The notes under the pieces: model-generated
Told to the model about the DNA's origin: nothing
The model's input: the letters and a program-made list of their open reading frames with translations, nothing else
The model's database searches: none
NCBI RefSeq assembly: GCF_000219625.1
Contig: NC_018215.1
Span: forward strand, 1-64,000
DNA length: 64,000 bases
Direction: 5' to 3'
Source: Zymoseptoria tritici IPO323
Lineage: Eukaryota; Ascomycota; Dothideomycetes; Mycosphaerellales; Mycosphaerellaceae
Translations under genes and position numbers: made by a program
Part shown: positions 56,007-64,000 of the stretch, piece after piece
How positions within the stretch are numbered: the first letter of the stretch is position 1
Layout of the letters: each line of letters begins with the position of its first letter

Positions 56007-58537
56007 TCATCTCTGCGGAACCCAAAGATCGTTCTGAGCCTGCTTGTACCACAGCTTCTCATGCTCCGGCAGCTGCTCGGTCTTCATCGGCGGCTTGGTC
56101 AGGCTGAAATCACGGTAAGAGCCGACCTTGCTCTGTATTTGGCCCCAGAGAGCGGCCGCAGCGGGTCGACTGATGTAGTGCTCGACCAGACAGCTTTTCA
56201 CCAACTTGAGCAGAGCTGGATCCTCCTCGCTGTAATACTGTTCGTCTTCAGGAGGAAAGCTCTTGAGGCTTTGCTTTGCATTCGGCTTCTTCGGATCCGA
56301 TCGGCGCAGGGTCATGAGGTCGTGCATCACCCGTCCAATCGACCAGATTTCGCTGCTGGTGCAACGTAACTGGGAGCCGAGCGCGTTCAAGAACTCTTCG
56401 TTGTCGTCGGACAGTCGCTCCGGAGCCATGTAGAGGTCAGTTCCCGATTGGCTCGGGGCTTCGCCATACACGATCTCCACGGCGAGACCAAAATCGCCGA
56501 CTTTCGGCATGGATATCCCAGGCCAGATTCTGGTATGCGGGATAGAGAGGAAGATGTTCGCCGGCTTGATGTCGCGATGCAAGATCGGTTGCCAAGTACC
56601 GCCACCTTCCGGATGGATTGGCAGCAAGCCCGAAGTCATGAAACATACCGCCGACACCATCGCCTCCAGGATGGACCAAAGCGCTGGCGGCGGAATGCGG
56701 TAGTCGAGCGAGAGGTCCTGTGCATCTCTGACATGGTCTCGCACGTGAGCATGCTGTTTGATGACGCTCTCCAGGTCTTCATGCGGACAGTCCTCGAGGT
56801 AGAGCCGTATCATTCGATGATCCTCTTGGACGTTGTATGCGTAGCACTTGACAAGATTATGTGACTCTGGACAACGGTTGAGTCTTTGCTGGAGGAAATA
56901 CTCTCTCGGTCTTTCTCGGTCGATGTTCTCCCACATATCGCTGGCCTCGCTGTTGGCACATGACGTTTCCGGATGGCGCACATCTTTCAAGACGATGCGG
57001 TTGATAATCTCGCCGCGTTGGTTGTACTGCACCCACCGGCCAGCAAAAGCGCTAGCCCCGCAGCCAGCTGTCCCGTTGAAATTCCAAGTGCCCTGGAGAC
57101 TGCGGCTTCTTGGTCGCAGCAGGCTTCTTGGCTGTAGGAAACCGAGCCTTCGCTGAACGGCGCTGAGCTCTTCCTCGACCAGTGAGGCATCAACGCCGGC
57201 AAGTGAAGCGTCACCGTCGACCCTTCCTTGGGCACCTCCCTGGGCATCTACCTTGTTCTCTGCATTTTTCTCTGGATTTGGAAGCACAGAAGCTCCCTGC
57301 TCGACGGTCGGCCTTGTGTTCACTCTCTTTTTAATGGCGTGCATACATCGCCGAGCGTATGTCGTTGCGTCGTCACTGTCTGGTCGCTGCGGGACGTCTA
57401 CTTGTTCAAGGATGTCGACCCTGAACTTTCGCGCAGCGCGCAGATAGTCCCGAAATTCTACCATGATTGCCTTCGAAGCATTGCGAGCGATCACGGTCTT
57501 CCAGACCACTTGCCAAGCGTCTGGCCATTCGGAGACCTCATTGGGACGAGACTCGGGATCTTCGAGTTCAGTCTCGTCTTGCACGACGAGGTCATCCTCA
57601 CCGGTGTGATCAGCGGTTGCACTTTCAGTGACCTGAGGCCCGACCAGCGAATTCTTGACTGTCTTGGATCGCTTCGGAGAATGTCCGTAACGTGGATCCA
57701 GACCTTCAGTCGATTTTCGCTTAGACTGCGATGACGAAGACTTGGAGGATGCTGAGGCACTCGTTCGAGGTCTTCCGACTTCACTTTCAACGGCCAAAGT
57801 CTCAAGAGCGGGCCGAGAGCCAGTGTCGGGGTAACCAGCAGGCATCTCAAGTGTTGGTAGCTCTGTCGGTATGATTGGCGTATGCTGCGAAGGCCCTTCA
57901 TCCGCCAATGCGTGCCTCGCCGAGTGGGGCGCCAGCAATGCATCTGCATTTGGCGATAATTGATATCCTGCTGTTGAACCATGGCCAGCTCTTGGCGGAC
58001 GACTGAGTGCTGGCTGACCGATACCTGCTGCTTGATTGACTGCCTCAAGCGGATCACTCGTTGCTTGCTGAACTTCCGATCCTTGAGGCGATTGCGCGCT
58101 TGGCGGCGATGCTTGGGACACGGACTCTTGGGCGGTCTGTCCAACGGGGACTCCCTCATCGTCATTCGACTCATGCAGCTCATCTTCTCCGACATTTCGA
58201 AGAGCCTGGATGCTTGCCGAGCGTTGCTCGTCTGGACGAACTTGCTGCTCACTCGTGGCTTCTTCGTTCCCACTGTCAACCTCGTCCTCCTCTTCTTCTC
58301 GAGGATCGTGACCGTCTCTTGCGCGAAAGCTGCTTGGCTTCTTCGAATTTGTGGTTGCGCCAGCACCTGGAACTCCCATCAGTATGGAATCTTCCAAGAA
58401 ATCCGGTCGCACTCACCATTGTAGCTTTGAGGCTGTTGAGATCTCACAGCACTCCTCAGTTGGCGTGTTGTCGTCGGCTGTGCTGAGACCGGAGCTGGTC
58501 CTCCGGGCTTAGTCTGCGTGGCCTTTTTTCGAGCCAT
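56007..58537 (-). CDS. Serine/threonine protein kinase with long disordered N-terminus
   Basis: Exons 58537-58417 and 58366-56007 (50-nt intron GTGAGT to TTCCAG) give 826 residues; the long exon alone starts with GTG. The first about 480 residues are polar and low-complexity with basic patches (KSSSSQSKRKS). The kinase domain has a GxGxxA-type loop, IVLKD (Lys about 499), HRDIKPANIF (about 634), VGDFGLA (about 665) and TDLYMAPE (about 686), all catalytic residues present. Family placement within Ser/Thr kinases is open; the NEK-like LHRDIKPANIF phrase is suggestive only. It is divergent from the DNA glycosylase gene. Confidence 0.85.
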
Positions 58538-59223
58538 TCTTAGAGCGGAATTCGTCAGCAGGACATGTCACGAGACTGCGAGTTACCTGTGGATCGGGAA
58601 CAATTCTGCGGTATTGGCGAGAAGACCATTTGAGCGCTTTGTCCATGACGAAAGGCCTCGGAAGCACATTGTGACTTCTTCCGCAATCGTCTCAAGGTTT
58701 GTCAATCTTGCGTCGCAAACAAGACCATGAGGCTTCGTTCGAGGCTGGGAAAACGCAAACTGGTCTAGACACAATCGCAGAATGTCAACGAAGCGTGACC
58801 GCTCGAGCATCCACGAAAAGTTGAATTGGCCGTTGCCATGCTTCTATTTGCTCTCTTTCTTTTCTTGCCATGGTTTGCGCGGTGCCTCACTGATCAGTCT
58901 TGATGGCAGAGCATACGTTGCTCGATCGCACAAGATGTCGTTGCTGATCCATCTCATCAGCATTCGAGTTGGGTCAAGCCATTTGACTGCTGTTCCCGCG
59001 CCTTCCCGTCACCGGAGAAGATGCCGACGGAATGTTCGCATCACTGCCGATGCATGATGTCTGATGGAAGAAGGAACATGGACGTTGTCTTTGCAAGTTC
59101 GAACTGCTTTTGCGTAGTTGTGATACTGCGTACCTCAAGCTACGCACAGTCTTGAGATGCCTCTCCGTCAGCTCTTTTATTTACATCGATATATCGCTCC
59201 TGGTATTGAGAGCAGACAATCAG
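58538..59223. other. Divergent promoter region, kinase and DNA glycosylase
   Basis: No gene supported. A frame continues 38 codons upstream of the glycosylase ATG but starts with TTG and reads as hydrophobic nonsense. Confidence 0.5.
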
Positions 59224-60096
59224 ATGAAGCAAGAAGCTAGGCCGGACGATGATCGGAACTTCGATCCAGCAAATGCGCCATCTTCAAGTGACAGACTCCG
59301 CGCAACACTCGAACGCTACAAACATGGAAATGCTGAAGGCCCGGCAATCAAGACTGAAAGCCCACAAGGTCCCGCAAACGCTCGAGAACTGCGCTCCAAG
59401 AAACGAGCACTAGAAGACGACACCGACACGAAATCGTCACCGTCACCATCAAAACGCAAACGCCCCTCCAGCCGCTACGCCCCTCCAGAAAAATACGCCC
59501 ACCTCGCTCCCTTAACCGACATCCTCACACCCAACCTCATCTGCGTCTTCGTGGGTTTCAACCCAGGAGTCCGAACGGCGACCTCCGGTCACGCCTACGC
59601 TCACCCGAGCAACCTCTTCTGGAAACTCCTCCACAGCTCCGGGTGTACCGACCGCCGTCTCGAACCACGAGAGGACGTCGACTTGCCACGCCTATACCGC
59701 ATGGGCAATACCAACATCGTTGCGCGACCCTCGCGAGATGCGGCGGAACTGAGCAAAGCGGAGTCCGCAGCTGGAACGCCAATCTTAGAGGAGAAGATCC
59801 GGAAGTTCAGACCGGAGGCGGTGTGTATTGTGGGCAAAGGGATCTGGGAGTCGATTTGGAGGTGGCGGTATGGGAGGAATATCCGGAAGGATGAGTTTCG
59901 GTATGGGTGGCAGGATGAGAGGGAGAAGATGGGGAAGACGGAGGATTGGGAGGGTGCGTGGGTGTTTGTGGCGACGGCGACGAGTGGGTTGGCGGCGAGT
60001 TTGAGGCCACATGAGAAGGAGGCGATTTGGAAGCCTTTTGGGGAGTGGGTGAAGTCACGGAGAGAAGAGAAAGGCTCAAGTCAGACGGAATCATGA
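59224..60096 (+). CDS. G/T(U) mismatch-specific DNA glycosylase (TDG/MUG family)
   Basis: 290 residues, one exon. A hydrophilic N-terminus with a nuclear-localisation-like SKRKRPSS segment precedes the uracil-DNA-glycosylase fold: VGFNPGVRTATSGHAYAHPS corresponds to the GINPG...GHHYAHPGN motif of TDG, with the catalytic Asn at about residue 113, then NLFWKLLHSSG. ATSGLAAS (about 252) matches the second active-site motif. It removes thymine or uracil opposite G in base-excision repair; Thp1 of fission yeast is the nearest named relative that I recall. Its 3' end has a degenerate copy at 61315-61395. Confidence 0.9.
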   Translation: MKQEARPDDDRNFDPANAPSSSDRLRATLERYKHGNAEGPAIKTESPQGPANARELRSKKRALEDDTDTKSSPSPSKRKRPSSRYAPPEKYAHLAPLTDILTPNLICVFVGFNPGVRTATSGHAYAHPSNLFWKLLHSSGCTDRRLEPREDVDLPRLYRMGNTNIVARPSRDAAELSKAESAAGTPILEEKIRKFRPEAVCIVGKGIWESIWRWRYGRNIRKDEFRYGWQDEREKMGKTEDWEGAWVFVATATSGLAASLRPHEKEAIWKPFGEWVKSRREEKGSSQTES

Positions 60097-60247
60097 TAGC
60101 TACTGGTTGCGACCATTTGCTGCTTTCGTGCTTCGATCTTTTAAAGCTTCGCCGCCATGGACCTGCGATCAAACTCTTTCGGCTATTTTGCGCTTTGCGT
60201 CATCATGCTCAGCTTGCTCTCGCCACCAGTCGGCATCGGTACCCATA

Positions 60248-61194
60248 CTAGTTGTGGAGGCATGGAGCTTCCTCCCCTATTAGTTCGATTAGCTCAAAAT
60301 CCGCGGAGACGATGACTTTTTGGGACTTACTCATGATCTGCCAGACTTGCGCACACTTCTGTCCCGGCGACAGAGCAGGTTCGCTGTCACCTTTGAGCAG
60401 CTGCCTAGCGTCCTTTGCCGAGAAATAATCGCCATAGGGGGTCCATGTGAGCGTAGCACGGCGAATGCCGACAACAATGGCGCCGGTGTGTCCGTCATCC
60501 ATCCTCATCTCCCACACCCGCAGCTTGGTTCCCGAGACAGGCCAGCAGTGGATTTCTCCCCAATCGTCGAACAGGGAGATTTCGCAGTGCGTGATGAGCT
60601 CGAAACCCATGTCTTTCAGGCCAAGAAGCCGTTGCTGGACCTGGTCGTCGTAGAATACAGGAAAGTATTCACCATTATCGTGATCGTACAGCTCAACGCT
60701 GAGTGCAAACGATTTCTTCTTCCAGAAGCGGAGATGGGCGGTCTTGAAGAATCCGCTGGAGTCTGACTTGGCCTGGCGGCAAGTTAAGAGCAAGGCGGGA
60801 GATGGGCCCTTCGCATCCAACAGAGCAATCCCCCTTTTGGTTGACTTGTCGTCCGAGTAGTGAAGCTCCCAAATCTTGTTGCGCAGCTCAGCTGAGAGCT
60901 CAAGCAGTGGACACGGCAGTTCGGCGGTCTCAGCGGTCTCGGTGGTCTTGGTGATCTCGGTGGTCTCGCTTGGCGATGAAGACCTATGAGGCAGGTCAGA
61001 TGCGCCGCTCAAGTGTTTGATGGTAAAGTGACGTACTTCTCGACAGGACCTTCATCTGCGGAAGTGGCGGAGCACGGCATTGCGTCCGGCGGGACGTTCT
61101 TTGGTGGGATGGCCATGCTGTTCTGACCGAGTGGAATTGTGTGTGGTGAAGAGGCGGAAGAGGACGTGGTGAAGTTCACGAGCGAGGAAAACAT
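60248..61194 (-). CDS. F-box-like/2EXR-type protein, paralog 1
   Basis: Exons 61194-61037 and 60983-60248 (53-nt intron GTACGT, CTGACC, CATAG) give 297 residues; the main frame alone starts with TTG. After a Ser/Thr-rich leader with ETTEITKTTETAETAE comes CPLLELSAELRNKIWELHYS, resembling the LPxELRxxIY start of fungal F-box-like/2EXR proteins, then LLLTCRQAKSDSSGFF. No enzyme motif is seen. It is a local paralog of the gene at 61626-62384: both share CPLLELSAELRN, LLxTCRQ, the AQVWxxMS segment and overall length. Role unknown; protein interaction is inferred from the motif. Confidence 0.72.
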
Positions 61195-61314
61195 GACCTG
61201 CGCTTGATGAGTGACTCAGCATATGATGGCGTGCCGCGCCGGTGCTTGCTTGTGTAACGTGAGTACCATCATTGACAAACGCAGCGCCTTCCACGACTTT
61301 CTACGAGCGGACAG

Positions 61315-61395
61315 GGCGGCGAGTCTAAAGCTGCGTGAGAAGAGGGTGATTTGGAGCCTTTTGCTGAGTGGACAACGTCACGGAGAGAGAGGGTG
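61315..61395 (+). pseudogene. Degenerate duplicate of the DNA glycosylase 3' end
   Basis: GGCGGCGAGT at 61315 and the next about 80 bp align with 59991-60071 of the glycosylase gene, including GATTTGGA(A)GCCTTTTG and GTCACGGAGAGA, with scattered substitutions. It lies just 3' of paralog 2, mirroring the position of the real glycosylase 3' end relative to paralog 1. Only the extreme 3' portion is present. Confidence 0.75.
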
Positions 61396-61625
61396 AGAGT
61401 CGATCCTTGAATTATGCTCGATCACTGCTTCCTGCGGGTGACTCTTCCTATCACTGCTTCTGCTCCCGGCTGGACGAGCGTGGTGGACTCCTGTGGCGAC
61501 TCTACCTCCGATGACCCCCGGTCTTCCATCATCCGCCGGTGCACGCACTATTCAGTGTTGGTGATCCACAACTCGTGTACTAGCACTTTCGTTAGTCAAG
61601 GAGCGATTGAGCCAAACCATACTCA

Positions 61626-62384
61626 CTAACTCATCTCGCGCCAAACTTGTGCGAACTTCAGGCCTTGTAACTTGGGACGGACTGGAAGGTCAGGCCACAT
61701 AGTATGGATCTCTGCAATGGTGGGGGGCGGCTCCCCTTCTTCCTTCCACTCCATGAAAGCGCGGTATCTGTCTATGAAGCACACACCGCGGATCCGGACT
61801 TCTTCTCCTGCAAGCATCATTGTCCACGCCAAATTGTCTGTGCCAGGAACGGGCTCGGATGTGACATCGAAGTTGTGGTCTTTCAGGTGGAAGGAGATGT
61901 TTTCGATGAGCTGGACACCTTTGCCCCTCAGAGCACGAATGTGTGGCACCTGGTTGGACCCGTCGTGCTCGTACTCGAAGTGCTCGTACTCTCCTTCGAT
62001 AGTGAATTTGTTCTCCTTCCAGTAGCTTCGCTGAGATGTATCGAAGATGCCACCGGCTTCGGAGTTGATCTGACGGCAGGTACGAAGCAAAGCAGAAGAT
62101 GGGCCGGTCGCGGTGAAAATGTCAATTATTCTGTTCGTGTCGACATCGGCGAAGGCCAAGGTCCAGACGGCATTGCGCAGCTCAGCCGACAATTCAAGCA
62201 GTGGGCACGGCAAGTCGTTGGTGATGACAGTGGGAGAAGAGTCCTCGGTCTGGTATTGCTGGTCTTTCATCGTCGGAGGTGGTGAAGTGGTGGCACCGAC
62301 CTGATTGAGATCCGGAGCCATCGGAGAGGAGATCGTTGTCGAAGCGTGCGGGTCATTACCAGAAGGCGAAGCCATCTTGGCCAT
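61626..62384 (-). CDS. F-box-like/2EXR-type protein, paralog 2
   Basis: 252 residues from an ATG at 62384, one exon. A Ser/Thr/Pro-rich leader is followed by DLPCPLLELSAELRNAVWTL, ALLRTCRQINSEAGGIFD, a YWKENKFTIEGEY block and the ending AQVWREMS. This matches paralog 1 closely in motif order; TCRQINSEA is the standard form of this fungal family. Located about 430 bp from the start of paralog 1, same strand, in a duplicated block. Confidence 0.78.
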   Translation of the reverse strand: MAKMASPSGNDPHASTTISSPMAPDLNQVGATTSPPPTMKDQQYQTEDSSPTVITNDLPCPLLELSAELRNAVWTLAFADVDTNRIIDIFTATGPSSALLRTCRQINSEAGGIFDTSQRSYWKENKFTIEGEYEHFEYEHDGSNQVPHIRALRGKGVQLIENISFHLKDHNFDVTSEPVPGTDNLAWTMMLAGEEVRIRGVCFIDRYRAFMEWKEEGEPPPTIAEIHTMWPDLPVRPKLQGLKFAQVWREMS

Positions 62385-62768
62385 GTGTGGGTGGATGGAC
62401 CCGATGTTGTTGCGGTGCGAAGTTGAGCAGAAGAGGTGAAGTGAAGATTCCAGGAAGTCGCAGGCAGACGTGACTCAGCTTGGCGTGGGCGTCGGGTGTT
62501 TTGCGCTCGTGAAGTCCTAATTCCCACACTTGAAAGCAATTCCAAGACAACACACAAATCTCTCTTTTCGACAACTGCCGGACTGCTGCCTACCACCCTA
62601 TGCCGCTTGTTCGCCATTCTGGACCGGAGTCTTGGATATGAATATTTGTTTTTGATTGCTGACACAGTTTGTCACAGTGATTTTGGAGAAGTGTCCACCA
62701 TAAGATGAAGGAAATGCCAAAAGCCAAACGCGAGGAAACGGTACGAACCATAGCTCACTTACATCGTT

Positions 62769-63674
62769 GTGAAGACTGACTGTAGACCTTCGTACCAGCG
62801 CCGGAGAGCAAGAAAACAGACCAAGAGTGGCATCAGTAGCCTGTCCCATCGCCTGGGCTCCATTTTGCACCGCAAAGCCTTCAAATCATCCTCCCAACGA
62901 TTCAAGCTTCGCCCATCGCTGCGCGGTAACCTCGCAAACAAGTGGGCGTACGCATTCAAACAAGAGGAGATCCGCACACGACCGCCCGCGATCGACCGTG
63001 CATCAGGGAACCAAGTCCAGCAACCGGCCTCTTGTCACCTCCTCGCACTGCCACGCGAGCTTAGAGAGTGCATCTACGACTTCGTGTTCTCCACCGGCAT
63101 CGACATCGGAGCTGAAGTTGCGCTCGTCGGCGCAGAAAAGCCTCTGAGGATGGCAGGACGGACACTCTTGCAAACGTGCAGACAGATACACAACGAAGGG
63201 AGACTTACTTTTTGGTTGGAGTGTCGCAGGTTCTGGCAGCACACCCATTTCACCGCCTCGCTCGACAGGTTCAAGTCGGGCTCAAGTGTCAAAGCAGCGC
63301 TTCGGAGGATCGGCGGAGAAGACCTGGGACGTATCGAGAGGGTCACAATCGATCTACACTTTGACTTCTCGAGTGGTCTCTGTAGGCTGGCGTTGGTGGG
63401 AGGCATCTGGTGGCAGATCTGGTTGCACTCCGGAGTGCCAGAAGATGACAATGACACGCTGCAAGTGCAATTCATTCGTCAGCAGCCGCTCAGATCACAG
63501 GGAATTCGGAAGATCTCTCACAGGTATCAAGAAAGAGATCTAGCTCATCGGTACACGCTGCACAAGACAAGCGTGCCGGTGATCGCAGAGTCTGCTGAGT
63601 CGGTGGATCGGGCGGGCCAGGTCATTTTGGCAGTCTTCGTGCAGTCTCGGCGCTGGCAGGAGCTGTTCCAATAG
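62769..63674 (+). CDS. F-box-like/2EXR-type protein, third member, 5' end uncertain
   Basis: The frame runs from GTG 62769 to a stop at 63674 (301 codons) and carries CHLLALPRELRECIYDFVF, TLLQTCRQIHNEGRLTFW and a C-terminal RYTLHKTSVPVI segment, so it is a more distant member of the same family as the two genes before it. No in-frame ATG lies before the motif region. A TGACTGTAG acceptor at about 62786 suggests an upstream exon, but the obvious candidate ATG at 62705 with donor GTACGA does not join in phase. The basic N-terminus (RRRARKQTK) is therefore partly uncertain. Confidence 0.6.
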   Translation: MKTDCRPSYQRRRARKQTKSGISSLSHRLGSILHRKAFKSSSQRFKLRPSLRGNLANKWAYAFKQEEIRTRPPAIDRASGNQVQQPASCHLLALPRELRECIYDFVFSTGIDIGAEVALVGAEKPLRMAGRTLLQTCRQIHNEGRLTFWLECRRFWQHTHFTASLDRFKSGSSVKAALRRIGGEDLGRIERVTIDLHFDFSSGLCRLALVGGIWWQIWLHSGVPEDDNDTLQVQFIRQQPLRSQGIRKISHRYQERDLAHRYTLHKTSVPVIAESAESVDRAGQVILAVFVQSRRWQELFQ

Positions 63675-64000
63675 AAGCAGTTGGAATCTTGCCGCAAAGG
63701 AATGGCATTGACGGCGACATTCGAGGATGGAATATGCCTTTGAACCATCGCGACACCAAGGCAGTATTCGTCATTGAAAATATTTCGAAAGAGAGAACAG
63801 CGCTCGTACAGATAATCGAAGGAGACGTGCACCTTCTGCCTGCGCATAGACTGCCGGTCACAGTACGCCACTGTCAAGTGAATGTGATATGCATGAGGTG
63901 AGGTTGATGGTTTCATCCAACACGAGTGAGGCGCGAGAAGAGTGGTCCGAAATGCCCCGTCGGATTTCAAGCCTCCCTTGTAAACGCCGACGTGCCGTTG
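63675..64000. other. Right edge, no gene seen
   Basis: Only overlapping short frames without features. The region continues beyond the window. Confidence 0.5.

Noticed and set aside
1..64000. CRISPR arrays, rRNA or tRNA genes
   Set aside because: The tandem repeats present have no unique spacers of constant length and the genome is fungal; no rRNA or tRNA sequence was recognised by eye.

Overview
The window is a chromosome end of a filamentous ascomycete. It opens with about 24 copies of the CCCTAA telomere hexamer. Coding genes carry short (about 50-60 nt) fungal introns with GTRNGT donors and CTRAC/CTGAC branch sites. The first 13 kb and a DNA transposon at 44-45 kb show a repeat-induced point mutation (RIP) pattern: CpA/TpG are nearly absent and TGG codons have become TAG. 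A Pezizomycotina source is secure; Dothideomycetes is only a guess from gene content.

Region 1 (1-13,020) is a RIP-saturated subtelomere. It holds a 5'-truncated and a near full-length copy of a non-LTR retrotransposon, each ending in the same 487-bp tail and each followed by telomere-like repeats, as in a telomere-embedded retroelement array. Next comes an intact two-exon gene for a 1145-aa protein with two N-terminal C2H2-type zinc fingers, a tyrosine recombinase domain with all signature residues (R670, K792xxR795, H840, Y849) and two C-terminal AT-hooks. Its few remaining CpA/TpG dinucleotides fall mostly on the start codon, zinc ligands and recombinase histidines.

Region 2 (13,221-41,000) is a hydroxamate siderophore cluster. 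It contains a SidC/ferrichrome-type NRPS whose reading frame I joined over four exons (4524 aa, A-T-C-dA-T-C-A-T-C-T-C-T-C, the second A domain reduced to a C-terminal remnant), a divergently transcribed hydroxyornithine-acyltransferase-like GNAT protein, a siderophore-iron MFS transporter and an ABCC-type exporter. The cluster promoters carry ATCWGATAA sites (SreA/Sre1 type), partly next to CCAAT boxes. Ornithine N5-monooxygenase is not in the window. A small secreted protein gene sits between the RIP block and the NRPS.

Region 3 (41,788-48,140) is transitional: an intron-rich sugar-type MFS transporter with a duplicated tail, a RIP-inactivated Tc1/mariner element, a frameshifted DUF6454-like pseudogene and a doubtful membrane protein.

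Region 4 (48,463-64,000) is ordinary chromosome: succinate dehydrogenase membrane anchor SDH4, mitochondrial processing peptidase beta, a DHA1-type MFS transporter, a secreted protein of unknown function, a Ser/Thr kinase, a TDG/MUG-type DNA glycosylase and three related F-box-like/2EXR-type proteins, two of them from a local duplication that also copied the 3' end of the glycosylase gene.
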